Made by a program: the position numbers and the translations under genes. This document shows, piece by piece, positions 34,025 through 43,700 of a stretch of 64,000 nt of DNA; position 1 is the stretch's first letter, and every line of letters begins with the position of its first letter. Origin of the DNA: Lachnospiraceae bacterium UBA7054. GTDB taxonomy: Bacteria; Bacillota; Clostridia; Lachnospirales; Lachnospiraceae. The stretch spans positions 10,303-74,302 of the forward strand of contig DLAF01000071.1 of the NCBI GenBank assembly GCA_002492725.1. The letters are read 5' to 3'. Under the pieces are notes generated by a model. The model searched no databases. It had not been told where the DNA came from and was given only the letters and a program-made list of their open reading frames with translations.

Positions 34025-35113
34025 CTACATGGCGCCGCCGGGAGGAGCATCGCTTTCTTTATGAACCAGTTCCCAAGGGATTTCCTGGGATACGGCAGGA
34101 ACGCCCTTTAAAAGCTGTGCCATTGTATCGGCGACGCGCCTTCCCATCTCGTGGGGGCGGTGGGTCAGTGTGGTGATGCGTACCCTGCTTAGGTCGCTTA
34201 AGTAGCTGTTGTCAAAGCAGACCACGGAGAGGTCTTTTGGTACCCGGATTCCTTCATAGGAAAGTTCTTTTACAAGCCAGTAGGCGATCTCATCGTTATA
34301 GCAGATGACGGCAGTGCAGTCGGACAATCGTTCCTTACAATAGAGGGCTAGGAAGCTGGTGTCCTGTTTTTTTTGCAGCGCTTCCAGGTCGGAGGACACA
34401 AACCAGCCGACATTCTCATCAGCCAGTGTGAGGCCGAGGTCGCGCAGGCAGCAGGCGGCTCCCAGATAGCGCTCGGGGCCCTGTGCATCGTCCAGCTTAA
34501 AGAGCCCGGCGATACGGGTATGGCCCAGAGCCGTCAGATGTCCCGCCAGAAGATAACCGCCGTAGTAATTGTCGTCTTTGATGCAGACTTCATCTGAGAG
34601 GGCCGGGCTGCAGCCGTGAAGGAATAGAAGACGCGTACCTGCGGTCTTCAATCGCTCGTAAAGGTCGAAGTTCGGGGTGGGCAGAGCGCTTTTTGTGCCC
34701 TCCACGATCAGTCCCCGAGGCGGGTTTTCCAAAAGAGACAGCAAATGTATTCTTTCTATATTAATGTGATTGTCTGTGGGAAGCACATCGAGTTGATAAC
34801 CCTTTTCACTCAGGGAGGAACGGATATCCGCGAGCAGACGGGGGTAGATATACTCCTGACTGCTGGCGATCAGGATGGGGATGCGGTTTTGGGAAAGGTC
34901 CGGAGCAAGTCCCGTCGCGAAGGAGCCGCTTCCCTGTCGGCTCTCGATCAGACCCTTTTGCTTAAGCAGGGCAAGAGCGGCGCGCACAGTCTGACGGCTG
35001 ACACCGTATCTGGCTGACAGTTTTGCTTCTGTGGGAAGCGCTGTGAGACCTTGCTCCAGATTCTGTGCGATTTGTTCCATAAGCTGTTTCGAAAGTGTTT
35101 CGTATTTGCTCAT
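34025..35113 (-). CDS. GntR-LacI family transcriptional regulator (AraR-like)
   Basis: 362 residues: a GntR winged helix at the N-terminus (L-P-T-E-A-K-L-S-A-R-Y-G-V-S-R-Q-T-V-R) fused to a LacI-type sugar-binding domain. This is the unusual build of AraR, the arabinose repressor of Bacillus. The effector part shows H-I-N-I-E-R, Y-G-G-Y-L-L-A-G-H-L and C-Y-N-D-E-I-A. It is probably a repressor of the neighbouring sugar transporter, with a sugar as inducer; arabinose itself is not shown. Convergent with the YesN gene. Confidence 0.87.
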   Translation of the reverse strand: MSKYETLSKQLMEQIAQNLEQGLTALPTEAKLSARYGVSRQTVRAALALLKQKGLIESRQGSGSFATGLAPDLSQNRIPILIASSQEYIYPRLLADIRSSLSEKGYQLDVLPTDNHINIERIHLLSLLENPPRGLIVEGTKSALPTPNFDLYERLKTAGTRLLFLHGCSPALSDEVCIKDDNYYGGYLLAGHLTALGHTRIAGLFKLDDAQGPERYLGAACCLRDLGLTLADENVGWFVSSDLEALQKKQDTSFLALYCKERLSDCTAVICYNDEIAYWLVKELSYEGIRVPKDLSVVCFDNSYLSDLSRVRITTLTHRPHEMGRRVADTMAQLLKGVPAVSQEIPWELVHKESDAPPGGAM

Positions 35114-35141
35114 CTGAAAAAAACCCCTTTTTTGTTCATGG

Positions 35142-35153
35142 TTTGTTTACAAA
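35142..35153. promoter_or_regulatory. Candidate operator of the GntR-LacI repressor
   Basis: TTTGTTTACAAA, an inverted repeat TTTGT-TT-ACAAA 29 nt before the repressor start; AraR-type boxes have the same TTTGT/ACAAA half-sites. Suggests autoregulation. Confidence 0.4.
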
Positions 35154-35318
35154 TTACACCATATTTATTCATAAAAAAGCCCTTCGGAAAAAAAAATACC
35201 GTTCCCAGCCATTTATTGGAAAGAATTACTGTAAACAGGACAACAAGCAACTGGAATGTTTTTCCGTGAAAATCTATAAATGAAACCCAAAATCATAAAA
35301 AATTATACCAATATTTCT

Positions 35319-35366
35319 AATTTGTACTATTTAAATTGATTATAACATAAATTTGTATTGTTGAAC
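35319..35366 (+). promoter_or_regulatory. Direct repeat next to -35 of the sugar transporter operon
   Basis: AATTTGTACT (35319-35328) and AATTTGTATT (35350-35359) are direct repeats 31 bp apart, three helical turns. TTGAAC (35361-35366) follows at once as a possible -35, with A/T-rich TACATA near 35386. This fits binding of an AraC-type dimer that touches the polymerase. The remaining part of 35154-35535 shows no gene. Confidence 0.5.
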
Positions 35367-35535
35367 CCATCCAAATTGCACAAAATACATATTTTGGGAG
35401 TTGCAGTTATATGGTTATTTTGCTAAAGTGTTTTCAGGGACAGAGAGCGATGCATCTTTGTATCCCGAAAAACTTATTTCAATTCAGACTTTCCGTAATA
35501 GGAGGGTCTCAATTCAGAAAGGGAGGAAACTAACA

Positions 35536-36642
35536 ATGAAGAAAAGATTGGCAGTGTTACTGACCGGCGCTATGGTAATGGCGACTCTGGCAGGATGCGG
35601 CGGCGGTGCGGCAGAGACAGCGGCACCCGCAGAGACACCTGCGGCAGAGGAAGCACCTGCAGAGGAGCCCGCGGCAGAGGAGCCCGCGGCAGAGGAGCCG
35701 GCAGCGGAAGAACCCGCAGCAGAGGAGGCACCCGCAGCAGACGGCGAACTGATCAAAGTTGGTATCATCAACAACGATCCCAGTGAGTCCGGTTATCGTA
35801 CCGCGAACGACGCGGATCTGAAGGCTGCATTTACTGCAGAGAACGGTTATGAGGCATCTTTTGCATATGGTAACCCCGCAGTAGGTAATGCAAACGAGGA
35901 TCAGGTAAAGGCAGCGCAGCAGTTCATTCAGGACGGTGTTGACTATCTGCTTCTCTCCGCGGCTGATACCGCCGGTTGGGATACCGTTTTACAGGATGCG
36001 CAGGACGCAGGCGTTCAGGTTATCCTGTTTGACCGTACCATCGACGCTGACGAAGGTCTTTACGCAGCATCCATCGTATCCGACATGGATAAAGAAGGTC
36101 AGACCGCAGTAGACTGGCTTGCAAATCAGGGTCTTGAGACCTACAACATCATCCACCTGCAGGGTCAGATGGGTTCCGCAGCACAGCAGGGTCGTACCAA
36201 GGCGCTGGATGATAAGGTGGCAGCAGAGGCTAACTGGAACATGGTTGAGCAGCAGACCGCTTCCTGGAACGCTGAGAACGCACAGCAGATCGTGCAGTCT
36301 GTGATCGACTCCGGTAAAGAGTTCAACGTAATCTACGCTGAGAACGACGATATGGCTAAGGGTGCTGTTGCAGCTCTGGATGCAGCCGGCATCACTCACG
36401 GCGTAGGCAAGGATGTCATCATCATGGGCTTTGACTGCAACAAGTGGGCTCTGGAAGAGCTGCTTGCAGGCAACTGGAACTACGATGGTCAGTGTAATCC
36501 TTTCCAGTCTTCTTACATCGATGAGGTAATCAAGACCCTTGAGAGCGGCGGCACGCCTGCTGAGAAGGTGATCATCATGGAGGAGAAGGGCTTCGATGCA
36601 GAGACCATTACTCAGGAAGATGTTGATAAGTACGGCATCTAA
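35536..36642 (+). CDS. Sugar-binding lipoprotein of ABC importer (YtfQ/XylF type)
   Basis: 368 residues. Type II signal peptide with lipobox L-A-G-C (Cys21), then a long Ala/Pro/Glu linker (about 25-75) made of P-A-A-E-E repeats, then a type I periplasmic-binding domain with E-S-G-Y-R-T-A-N-D-A-D, T-A-G-W-D-T-V-L-Q and Y-A-E-N-D-D-M-A-K-G-A. The closest relatives in layout are the galactofuranose-binding YtfQ and similar pentose/hexose binders. GGGAGG lies 9 nt before the ATG. First gene of a four-gene import operon; a terminator-like hairpin follows, so it is probably made in excess. Confidence 0.9.
   Translation: MKKRLAVLLTGAMVMATLAGCGGGAAETAAPAETPAAEEAPAEEPAAEEPAAEEPAAEEPAAEEAPAADGELIKVGIINNDPSESGYRTANDADLKAAFTAENGYEASFAYGNPAVGNANEDQVKAAQQFIQDGVDYLLLSAADTAGWDTVLQDAQDAGVQVILFDRTIDADEGLYAASIVSDMDKEGQTAVDWLANQGLETYNIIHLQGQMGSAAQQGRTKALDDKVAAEANWNMVEQQTASWNAENAQQIVQSVIDSGKEFNVIYAENDDMAKGAVAALDAAGITHGVGKDVIIMGFDCNKWALEELLAGNWNYDGQCNPFQSSYIDEVIKTLESGGTPAEKVIIMEEKGFDAETITQEDVDKYGI
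35635..35735 (+). repeat. 15-bp coding tandem repeat (PAAEE linker)
   Basis: About five to six copies of a 15-bp unit of the form GAGGAGCCCGCGGCA, encoding E-E-P-A-A, in the linker after the lipoprotein Cys. Copies are near-identical, so replication slippage could change linker length. Confidence 0.75.
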
Positions 36643-36688
36643 TCCGAAGTTTGAAAAAACAATAGAAATATGATATAATGTTTCTAAC

Positions 36689-36726
36689 GAGCGCGGCGCA
36701 GCGTAAAGCCTGCCCGCGCTCTTTTT
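36689..36726 (+). terminator. Intra-operon terminator after the binding-protein gene
   Basis: GAGCGCGG and CCGCGCTC pair around a 17-nt loop, followed by TTTTT. It lies between the lipoprotein and ATPase genes and would lower expression of the membrane parts. Confidence 0.75.
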
Positions 36727-36765
36727 AACGAAAAAACGATATAATAATTGGGAGGTGGGTAGGAA

Positions 36766-38280
36766 GTGGAAGACAACATCGTATTAAAAATGAGAAACAT
36801 CCACAAGATCTTCCCCGGAGTTCGCGCCTTGCAGGGTGTGGATTTCACATTACGCAAGGGCGAGATCCACGCGCTGATGGGGGAAAACGGCGCCGGGAAA
36901 TCGACACTGATCAAGGTCCTTACCGGGGTTTATGGCAAAGAAGACGGAGAAATCTTCTTGGACGGTACGGAGGGTCCGGTGGCGATTCATTCGCCGCAGG
37001 ATGCGCAGAATATGGGCATCAGTACCGTGTATCAGGAGATCACGCTCTGCCCGAACCTGACGGTGGCTGAGAATATGTTTATCGGCCGTACCAAGGGCAC
37101 GGTGCAAAACTGGAAGAAAATGAATGCCGATACGGACAGGATATTGCAGTCTCTGGAAGTGCCGGCGAAAGCGGCGCAGCAGCTCGGAACCTGTTCCTTG
37201 GCGGTGCAGCAGATGATTGCAATCGCCCGTGCGGTTGATATGGAGTGTAAGGTTCTGATCCTGGATGAGCCTACTTCCTCTCTGGATGAGCAGGAAGTTG
37301 AGAAACTGTTTAAGCTGATGCGGGATCTCCGCGCCAAAGGGGTAGGTATTATTTTTGTAACACATTTCCTGGAGCAGGTTTACGAGGTCTGCGACAGGAT
37401 CACCGTTATGAGAGACGGTAAGCTGGTTGGCGAATATGAGATCGAGAATCTGCCCCGCGTGCAGCTCGTGTCCAAGATGCTGGGTAAAGAGGTGGATGAT
37501 CTTTCGGATATTAAGAGCGAAGTTAAGACATTTGACGCAGGAAAGGACGCGGTTCCCGTGCTGGAAGCGGAAGGACTTGTCAGCAACGCGGGTATCAAAC
37601 CTTTCGATTTCCATATCAACAAGGGCGAAGTCAATGGTTTCACCGGTCTTCTCGGCTCCGGTCGAAGCGAGTGCGTGCGCGCCATTTTCGGTGCGGACAG
37701 GGTGACCGGCGGCAAAGTAAAAATGAAGGGCAAGGATGTAAAGATCGCAAAGCCGCTTGACGCGATGAAGAACGGTATCGCTTATCTGCCCGAAGATCGT
37801 AAGGTGGACGGTATCGTGGGCGATCTTTCCGTGCGTGACAATATCATTTTGGCACAGCAGGTATTAAAGGGCTTCTTCAAACCCTTCTCCAAGGCGGAGG
37901 CAAATAAAGTCGCTGATGAGTACATAAAACTTTTGAACATTAAAACGGCATCAAAGGATACGCCGATCAAGTCGCTTTCCGGCGGTAACCAGCAGAAGGT
38001 AATCCTGGCGAGATGGTTATTTACCCATCCCGAATACCTGATCCTCGATGAGCCGACCAGAGGTATCGATGTGGGTACCAAGGTCGATATTCAGAAGCTT
38101 GTCTTAAAGCTGGCGTCCGAGGGCATGAGCGTAACTTTTATCTCCTCAGAGCTTGACGAGATGCTCAGGACTTGTTCCCGCCTGATCGTTATGCGTGACC
38201 GCAAGGCGGTAGGTGAGCTGACGGGCGACGATCTGAATCAGGGTACGGTTATGAATACGATCGCGGGAGGTGACAAATAA
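36766..38280 (+). CDS. Sugar ABC transporter ATPase, two-domain (XylG/YtfR type)
   Basis: 504 residues with two ATPase halves. The first has Walker A G-E-N-G-A-G-K-S-T, signature C-S-L-A-V-Q-Q and Walker B V-L-I-L-D-E-P-T-S-S-L-D. The second has the degenerate Walker A G-L-L-G-S-G-R-S-E, signature L-S-G-G-N-Q-Q-K and Y-L-I-L-D-E-P-T-R-G-I-D. This is the MglA/XylG/RbsA fold. The start is GTG at 36766, with GGGAGGTGGGTAGGAA upstream. Its stop is next to the first permease start. Confidence 0.93.
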   Translation: MEDNIVLKMRNIHKIFPGVRALQGVDFTLRKGEIHALMGENGAGKSTLIKVLTGVYGKEDGEIFLDGTEGPVAIHSPQDAQNMGISTVYQEITLCPNLTVAENMFIGRTKGTVQNWKKMNADTDRILQSLEVPAKAAQQLGTCSLAVQQMIAIARAVDMECKVLILDEPTSSLDEQEVEKLFKLMRDLRAKGVGIIFVTHFLEQVYEVCDRITVMRDGKLVGEYEIENLPRVQLVSKMLGKEVDDLSDIKSEVKTFDAGKDAVPVLEAEGLVSNAGIKPFDFHINKGEVNGFTGLLGSGRSECVRAIFGADRVTGGKVKMKGKDVKIAKPLDAMKNGIAYLPEDRKVDGIVGDLSVRDNIILAQQVLKGFFKPFSKAEANKVADEYIKLLNIKTASKDTPIKSLSGGNQQKVILARWLFTHPEYLILDEPTRGIDVGTKVDIQKLVLKLASEGMSVTFISSELDEMLRTCSRLIVMRDRKAVGELTGDDLNQGTVMNTIAGGDK

Positions 38281-39372
38281 ATGGCAAACGGTGAAAATGT
38301 AAAAAAATCGAGTTCGGGTTCCTGGAAGAACCTTATTAGAAATCAATGCTTTATTCCGATTGCGGCGCTGCTTTTGCTGGCGGTTTTTAACTTGATTGCC
38401 GATCCTTCTTTCTTTAAGATCACACTCGGCTATAACAGTGCGGGTGATCCGGTGCTTTCCGGATTTATCATCAATATTATCAACAACGGTTCCGAGCTGG
38501 CGATTCTGGCGATCGGCATGACGCTGGTGACGGCGGCTTCCGGCGGGCAGGATATCAGCGTGGGTGCGGCGATCGCTATCGCGGGCAGCGTGATCCTGCG
38601 GGTGCTCTGCGGCGGGAATGCCCGTCCCGAAACCCTGCAGGCTCCTATTATCGTAGCGTTCCTGGTGGCTTGCGTGGTGGCAATGCTCTTTGGCGCATTC
38701 AATGGCGTGCTGGTAGCGTACTTTAAGATCCAGCCGATGATCGCGACATTGATCCTGTATACGGCGGGACGTTCCATCGCGGCATGGATCAATAACAATG
38801 AGCTTCCCGTTATCAGCGATCCGAAGTTTGCTTATTTCGGCGGTTTCATTCCGGGGATACCGATTCCGACGCCCTGCTTTATCGCAATCGCGTGCATGAT
38901 CGTGATCGGCATTGTCCTGAAAGTGACAAATCTGCGGCTGTATACGCAGGCGGTCGGTATCAACCAGAGCTCTTCCAAGTTAAACGGTCTGAATCCCGAG
39001 CTGATCAAAGTGATGGCTTTTGTGATACTGGGACTGTGCGTGGCAGTTGCGGGTCTGATCAAAGTAAGTCGTGTATCTTCCATCAATTACTCCGTTATCG
39101 CGAAGGATATTGAGATGGATGCCATCCTTGCGGTCGCTCTTGGCGGTAACGCGCTTTCCGGCGGTAAATTCAGTATGGCGGCTTCCATCATCGGTGCGTT
39201 TGTGATCCAGTTCCTGACGACGACGCTTTACAAATTTGGTGTGCCGGCGACGGCGCTTCCCGCTTATAAGGCAGTCGTTGTTATCCTGTTAGTCATTGTC
39301 AGTGCGCCTACCGTGAGAGAGTACTTTGACACGATGATGAAAAAGATGAAACTGAAAAAGGAGGTGGCGTAA
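38281..39372 (+). CDS. Sugar ABC transporter permease 1 (YtfT-like)
   Basis: 363 residues with about nine to ten hydrophobic segments of the RbsC/XylH/YtfT permease family. I-L-A-I-G-M-T-L-V-T-A-A-S-G-G-Q-D-I-S-V-G (as motif order) is the family signature, where Gly-Gln-Asp replaces the common Gly-Ile-Asp. The C-terminus is Met/Lys-rich. The ATG follows the ATPase stop with no gap; GGGAGGTGACAAATAA carries the RBS. Forms a heterodimer with permease 2. Confidence 0.9.
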   Translation: MANGENVKKSSSGSWKNLIRNQCFIPIAALLLLAVFNLIADPSFFKITLGYNSAGDPVLSGFIINIINNGSELAILAIGMTLVTAASGGQDISVGAAIAIAGSVILRVLCGGNARPETLQAPIIVAFLVACVVAMLFGAFNGVLVAYFKIQPMIATLILYTAGRSIAAWINNNELPVISDPKFAYFGGFIPGIPIPTPCFIAIACMIVIGIVLKVTNLRLYTQAVGINQSSSKLNGLNPELIKVMAFVILGLCVAVAGLIKVSRVSSINYSVIAKDIEMDAILAVALGGNALSGGKFSMAASIIGAFVIQFLTTTLYKFGVPATALPAYKAVVVILLVIVSAPTVREYFDTMMKKMKLKKEVA

Positions 39373-39373
39373 G

Positions 39374-40441
39374 ATGGCAAAGACAGATAAGAATACGGCG
39401 CCTGCCGGAAAGGGCCTTAGCGCGAAGCTAATGGGTATGACCGATACCAATCTGCTCCTTACGATTACGGTTATTGTATTTTTTCTGATGTATATATGCG
39501 CAGTGGCATTTCTGCGTGGCGGTTTCTTAAAGCCGCAGACCTTTTTCCTGATTTTAAACAGTAACGCGGCGCTCATTATCCTGGCCTGCGGCATGAGCCT
39601 TGTAATGATCACTGGCGGGATCGATATTTCCGTGGGCGGTGTGACCGCTCTGGTGAGCATGTGCTGTGCGGTCTATCTGGATTATAAAGGCGGTAACGTT
39701 TTTGGCGCGATTCTGATTGCGCTGGCGATTGGTTTGGCATTTGGTGCCATTCAAGGCTTAATGGTGGCGTATCTGGATATCCAGCCCTTTATCGTCACAC
39801 TGGCGGGTATGTTCTTTGCAAAGGGTATGACGACAGTGGTCAACTCCTCTCCCTTTAATGTGGCGAACGAAGCGTTTGTTGCACTCAAGACGACGCGTAT
39901 CAACGTACCGGGACTTGGTTCTGTTAATAAAAAGGGAATCTTTGTGCCCGCATATGTGGAGATCGGCGTGCTGGTTGCGATCCTGATTGTAATCGTGATG
40001 TTTGTGCTGCTGCGCTGGACGAAGCTGGGACGTAACTTCTATGCGGTCGGTGGTAACAAACAGAGCGCATTGATGCTCGGTATCAACGTAAAGAGGACAA
40101 AATTCCTCTCCCATTTGATTTGCGGCCTTTTGGCAGGAATCGGCGGTTTCGTTTACTTCCTGCATGTGGGCTCCGGTTCCCCCTCCAATGCGGCAGGCGC
40201 CGAAATGGATGCAATTGCTTCCTCTATTATCGGCGGCACTATGCTGACAGGCGGTGTGGGTAACGTGGTTGGCACCTTCTTTGGTGTACTTTCTTTGAGT
40301 ACGATTCAGAATATCGTTTCCTCCATCGGATTTGATGAAGCATGGTGGACCGGTATCACAAAGGCGGCTATGCTCTGCCTGTTCCTGCTGGTTCAGAGCG
40401 TGGTGATGTCTGTGAGAAAGAAGAGAAATTCCGCAGGCTGA
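39374..40441 (+). CDS. Sugar ABC transporter permease 2 (YjfF-like)
   Basis: 355 residues of the same permease family, with L-A-C-G-M-S-L-V-M-I-T-G-G-I-D-I-S-V-G-G given as motif order and G-G-T-M-L-T-G-G-V-G-N-V in the C-terminal half. Two different permeases with one two-domain ATPase is the arrangement of the E. coli YtfQRT-YjfF galactofuranose importer. It begins 1 nt after the first permease stop and ends the operon. Confidence 0.9.
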   Translation: MAKTDKNTAPAGKGLSAKLMGMTDTNLLLTITVIVFFLMYICAVAFLRGGFLKPQTFFLILNSNAALIILACGMSLVMITGGIDISVGGVTALVSMCCAVYLDYKGGNVFGAILIALAIGLAFGAIQGLMVAYLDIQPFIVTLAGMFFAKGMTTVVNSSPFNVANEAFVALKTTRINVPGLGSVNKKGIFVPAYVEIGVLVAILIVIVMFVLLRWTKLGRNFYAVGGNKQSALMLGINVKRTKFLSHLICGLLAGIGGFVYFLHVGSGSPSNAAGAEMDAIASSIIGGTMLTGGVGNVVGTFFGVLSLSTIQNIVSSIGFDEAWWTGITKAAMLCLFLLVQSVVMSVRKKRNSAG

Positions 40442-40460
40442 TTTTAAAGTATTGAGATAA

Positions 40461-40498
40461 AGAGTGGTACAGTTTTGAGACTGTGCCGCTCTTTTTTT
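40461..40498 (+). terminator. Terminator of the sugar transporter operon
   Basis: AGAGTGGTACAGT - TTTGAG - ACTGTGCCGCTCT followed by seven T: a 13-bp stem with one mismatch-type pair, about 20 nt after the stop. Confidence 0.9.
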
Positions 40499-40542
40499 AA
40501 TTTTTAGCGGCTTTTTCATAACAACTGTTCCATAATTTGTTC

Positions 40543-40785
40543 GTAACACATTAGTAACACGAAAATTTCCTCCAAATCCCCCTTCACCCCGCTCCCCGCG
40601 CGGGTTTAAAAATTTAATAAAAATTTTATCAGTTACAAATTAGTAACAAAATTCATTGGTACGCACGCAAATTATCATGATTTAGAATAACGAACGCGTT
40701 TGCAAAGGCCATCAAAGGAGCATAAATACGGGACTTTTGGAGACTCAACAAGTTTTGCAGAGATTTTTGATGTGATGTGACGGAG
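40543..40785 (+). repeat. 243-bp leader repeat, copy A (before giant gene 1)
   Basis: Matches 52072-52314 over 243 bp without any gap and with about 11 differences by eye. It contains TTAGTAACA at both ends of its left half, A/T-rich AAAATTT stretches, and GTTAC-AAATTA-GTAAC. Its right edge covers the GTG start and first codons of the giant gene; beyond it the two loci diverge sharply. No consensus promoter, strong RBS before the GTG, or hydrophobic signal sequence is present in any frame. A 26-codon frame (TTG at 40700) ends in TGA overlapping the GTG start (GTGA). Confidence 0.9.
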
Positions 40786-43700
40786 GTAGATACCGAAGAA
40801 AAATCGGAAGAATCCACCTCCGAACCCGAGCAAATTGAAAAGGAGGAAAAGGACGAGATCGTCCCTGCGGAAAATAGCGAAACAGATGTTATTGATAACG
40901 CAGGCGACACCACTCCTGATACATCCTCCGAAAAGAAGGGTTCTTCCGAGAAGACCCCTGAGGGAGACGCAGACGCCGAGATTTCATCCGGTGAAATCAA
41001 CGCGGCGGAAGCCACGGAAGCGAGTGTCGAGGTAATAACCCTTGTTGATGCTAAGGATGCGGAAAATAAGGATATCCTTGCAACGAGTAACGCAAGTGAT
41101 GTGGAAGTTACCTTCACAAACGGCTGTGTAAACGATGGCAAGCTGGTTGCCGGCAAAGATCTGACCTTTAAGATCGAGCCCGGCGTAGGCCGTGTACTGG
41201 ATAAATGGGGCTACGTTCTCAGCGGCGATAAATCCCAAGATCCCAAAGCAGCTACAGCTCTTACGCATGGCACGGAATTAAAAATTCCTAACGGCACGCT
41301 TCTTCCTAAAGGAAAAGAAGCACAAAGCGTTAAGATCTATGTAAAGACGAAAGCAGCAACCTACGATGTGGGCTTCACAGGCGATAATGCTGACGTTTAT
41401 GAGATCGTCAGTGAGGGCGATAATGCCGGCAAGCTGAAAAAGGATAAAGTAGCAGCGAACGCAAAGTTTGAGATCACTCACGGTGAGTTCAAAGAATTTG
41501 CAGTGGTGGTCGCAGATGCAAAGATTCTGGACGAAGATGGCATTAAGCTGAACAATACTACCGTTGATCACGAGGAAGCAGCGGAATTTGATCAGGTTGA
41601 TAGTACTGAGAAGGTAAGTGCCTTCAAGATCGAGGTCGATCCCAGCGCATATGGGCTTGGCAGCAACAATATAAAGACGGAGGCAGCGGTGAGCATCACT
41701 GTCCGTGACGCATATCAGCTGAGTGTAACAGACGTTGCGGCACCGGCTAATGCGGCACTAAAAGTGCATAGCGGAACCGATACATCTCTGGTAAAGATGG
41801 CAGCAAACGGCAAATTTACCACGACCGATCTGACAGAGGACAAGAAAGAAGAGTACGCTGAAAAGTCCCTCGCGTTTGCGGTGAAACCTGCCGCAAATTA
41901 TATGATTACTTCTGTTACCGCTGAAGTGACGGATAGTAAAGGCGCAAAGGCCGATGTCGAAGTTTCGGAGGGTTCGGAGGTCACTGAAGATGGAGATAAT
42001 AAGGGCAACATTGAGTACACCATCTCTCTGGATCAGACCGCTCTGGAATTGACGGATAACAAGACTGTGTCGATTACGATCGAAACCGCTCTGGATGATT
42101 CCGATGAGAATGATGCGATCCACCGCATCTCTTTTGAAGCGGCAGAAGGCAGCGATCTGCGGAACGTGACCGTAAAGGGAACCCCGAAGGGCGGAACCGA
42201 GGAAACCCTTACAGATCTCACAAAGACTGTCAGAATCACCGAGGATGATTATACGATCGAGGTGACAGCGAACGCTGGTTATGCCCTGACGAAGGGTGAC
42301 AAAGGAGAAGGCGGAAATCTGGACGCAGATAATGCGGAGGAAGCTGCTCTGGACGGCAAAGCTTTTGTGACCATTTCCGAGACCAGAAAGTACGGAAGCG
42401 GTGAGGATGTGATTACGCCCGATCCGATCGTCTACAAGACGGAAGCAGCGGCAGCGGGCATAAAGATCAACTTAAAGGGCAGCGACACCAAATATGAAGA
42501 TGGTGCAGAGACAGCCAAAAGTTACGTAGTTCTTTCCGCGACTGTTACCATCGGCGTGTCAGAGATTAAAAATACTGATGAGAAACTCATTGCATTTGTG
42601 GATGGACTGGGCACGGAGGATAAGGCAAGCTACACGATCACGAACACGGCGGGCGTACTGAAGGATGAGTATGCACCTTCGGTATATGCATCTTTGGATA
42701 ACACCTATGCGATTGCAAAAAGTGTAGATCTGCTCACCTTCAGCGTGACCTCCGCGAACACGCCTGAGGTAAAACTGTCTATAGACGCAACAGAGAGCAC
42801 CCTGAAACCGCTTACGAGCGAGGGCGGCGTCTATACTTACAGCGTTCCGACAAACAGACTTACCGAGGATACGGGAAAGGTCAATAAGATTGTCATCGCT
42901 AAGGAACTCGGTGCGGAAAAGACCGTCAGCGTGAACATTGATAAGGCGGCAAATCTGGAGAGCACAACAGGTTTTGTCTACAAAGTCGATGGCACTGCAA
43001 AGAGCGAAACATTAAGCAATGGTGACAATACACTTACGAACAAGGCAAAGGTCGGCCAGGAGGTCGAGCTGGTATTTACGGCGGCAAAAAACGTGACCTT
43101 CGGTGAGATTGTTGCAACGATGGGCGAGGAAGCGCTTACGGCAACGACCGGAAAAGATGAAGACGGACTGAACACGGCGACCATCAAGACCGTAGTAAAA
43201 GATGCAATCACCGTGAGCGTAAAGACCAATGCGCCTTACTATGTAGAGCTTTCTACCGCAGCGGAGAGTTCCCTTGTGCAGGAAGAGGACGGCTCTTACA
43301 CGGTAAATTATAACGAGACGAATATTCTCGTAGATTTAAAGGCGGCGGATACAGGAGTCGATGCAGCCTTCTATGACATTGCCGTGAAGGATGGCAGTGC
43401 GACCGCTGTTACTTCGGCTAAGATAGACGGAAACAGCGCTAAGATTGAAAAGATCGACCCCAAGGAATGGGGCAAGACCCTGACCATTGAAGTGCAGAGA
43501 ACCCAAGACAAGGCTGAGAAGTATTCGGCAACCCTGAAAGTAAGCGCTGCTTCCGATCAGGTTACGGTGACGGATCTGGCGACTGGCGAGGTTGTAAAGA
43601 AAGACGTTCCTGTAAACCTGAGAAGGGATTCTCAGATTTCCTTCCGTATCGATCCCAAGAGTGGTGCAAACCGAGAGGATCTGAAACTGGAGATTCGCGC

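Noticed and set aside
40653..41156. Minus-strand ORF across leader A and the start of giant gene 1 (also 52182-52703 at copy B)
   Set aside because: The shared C-terminus follows directly from the repeated leader, and the rest is the antisense of the Glu/Ser-rich linker; codon bias explains the open frame.
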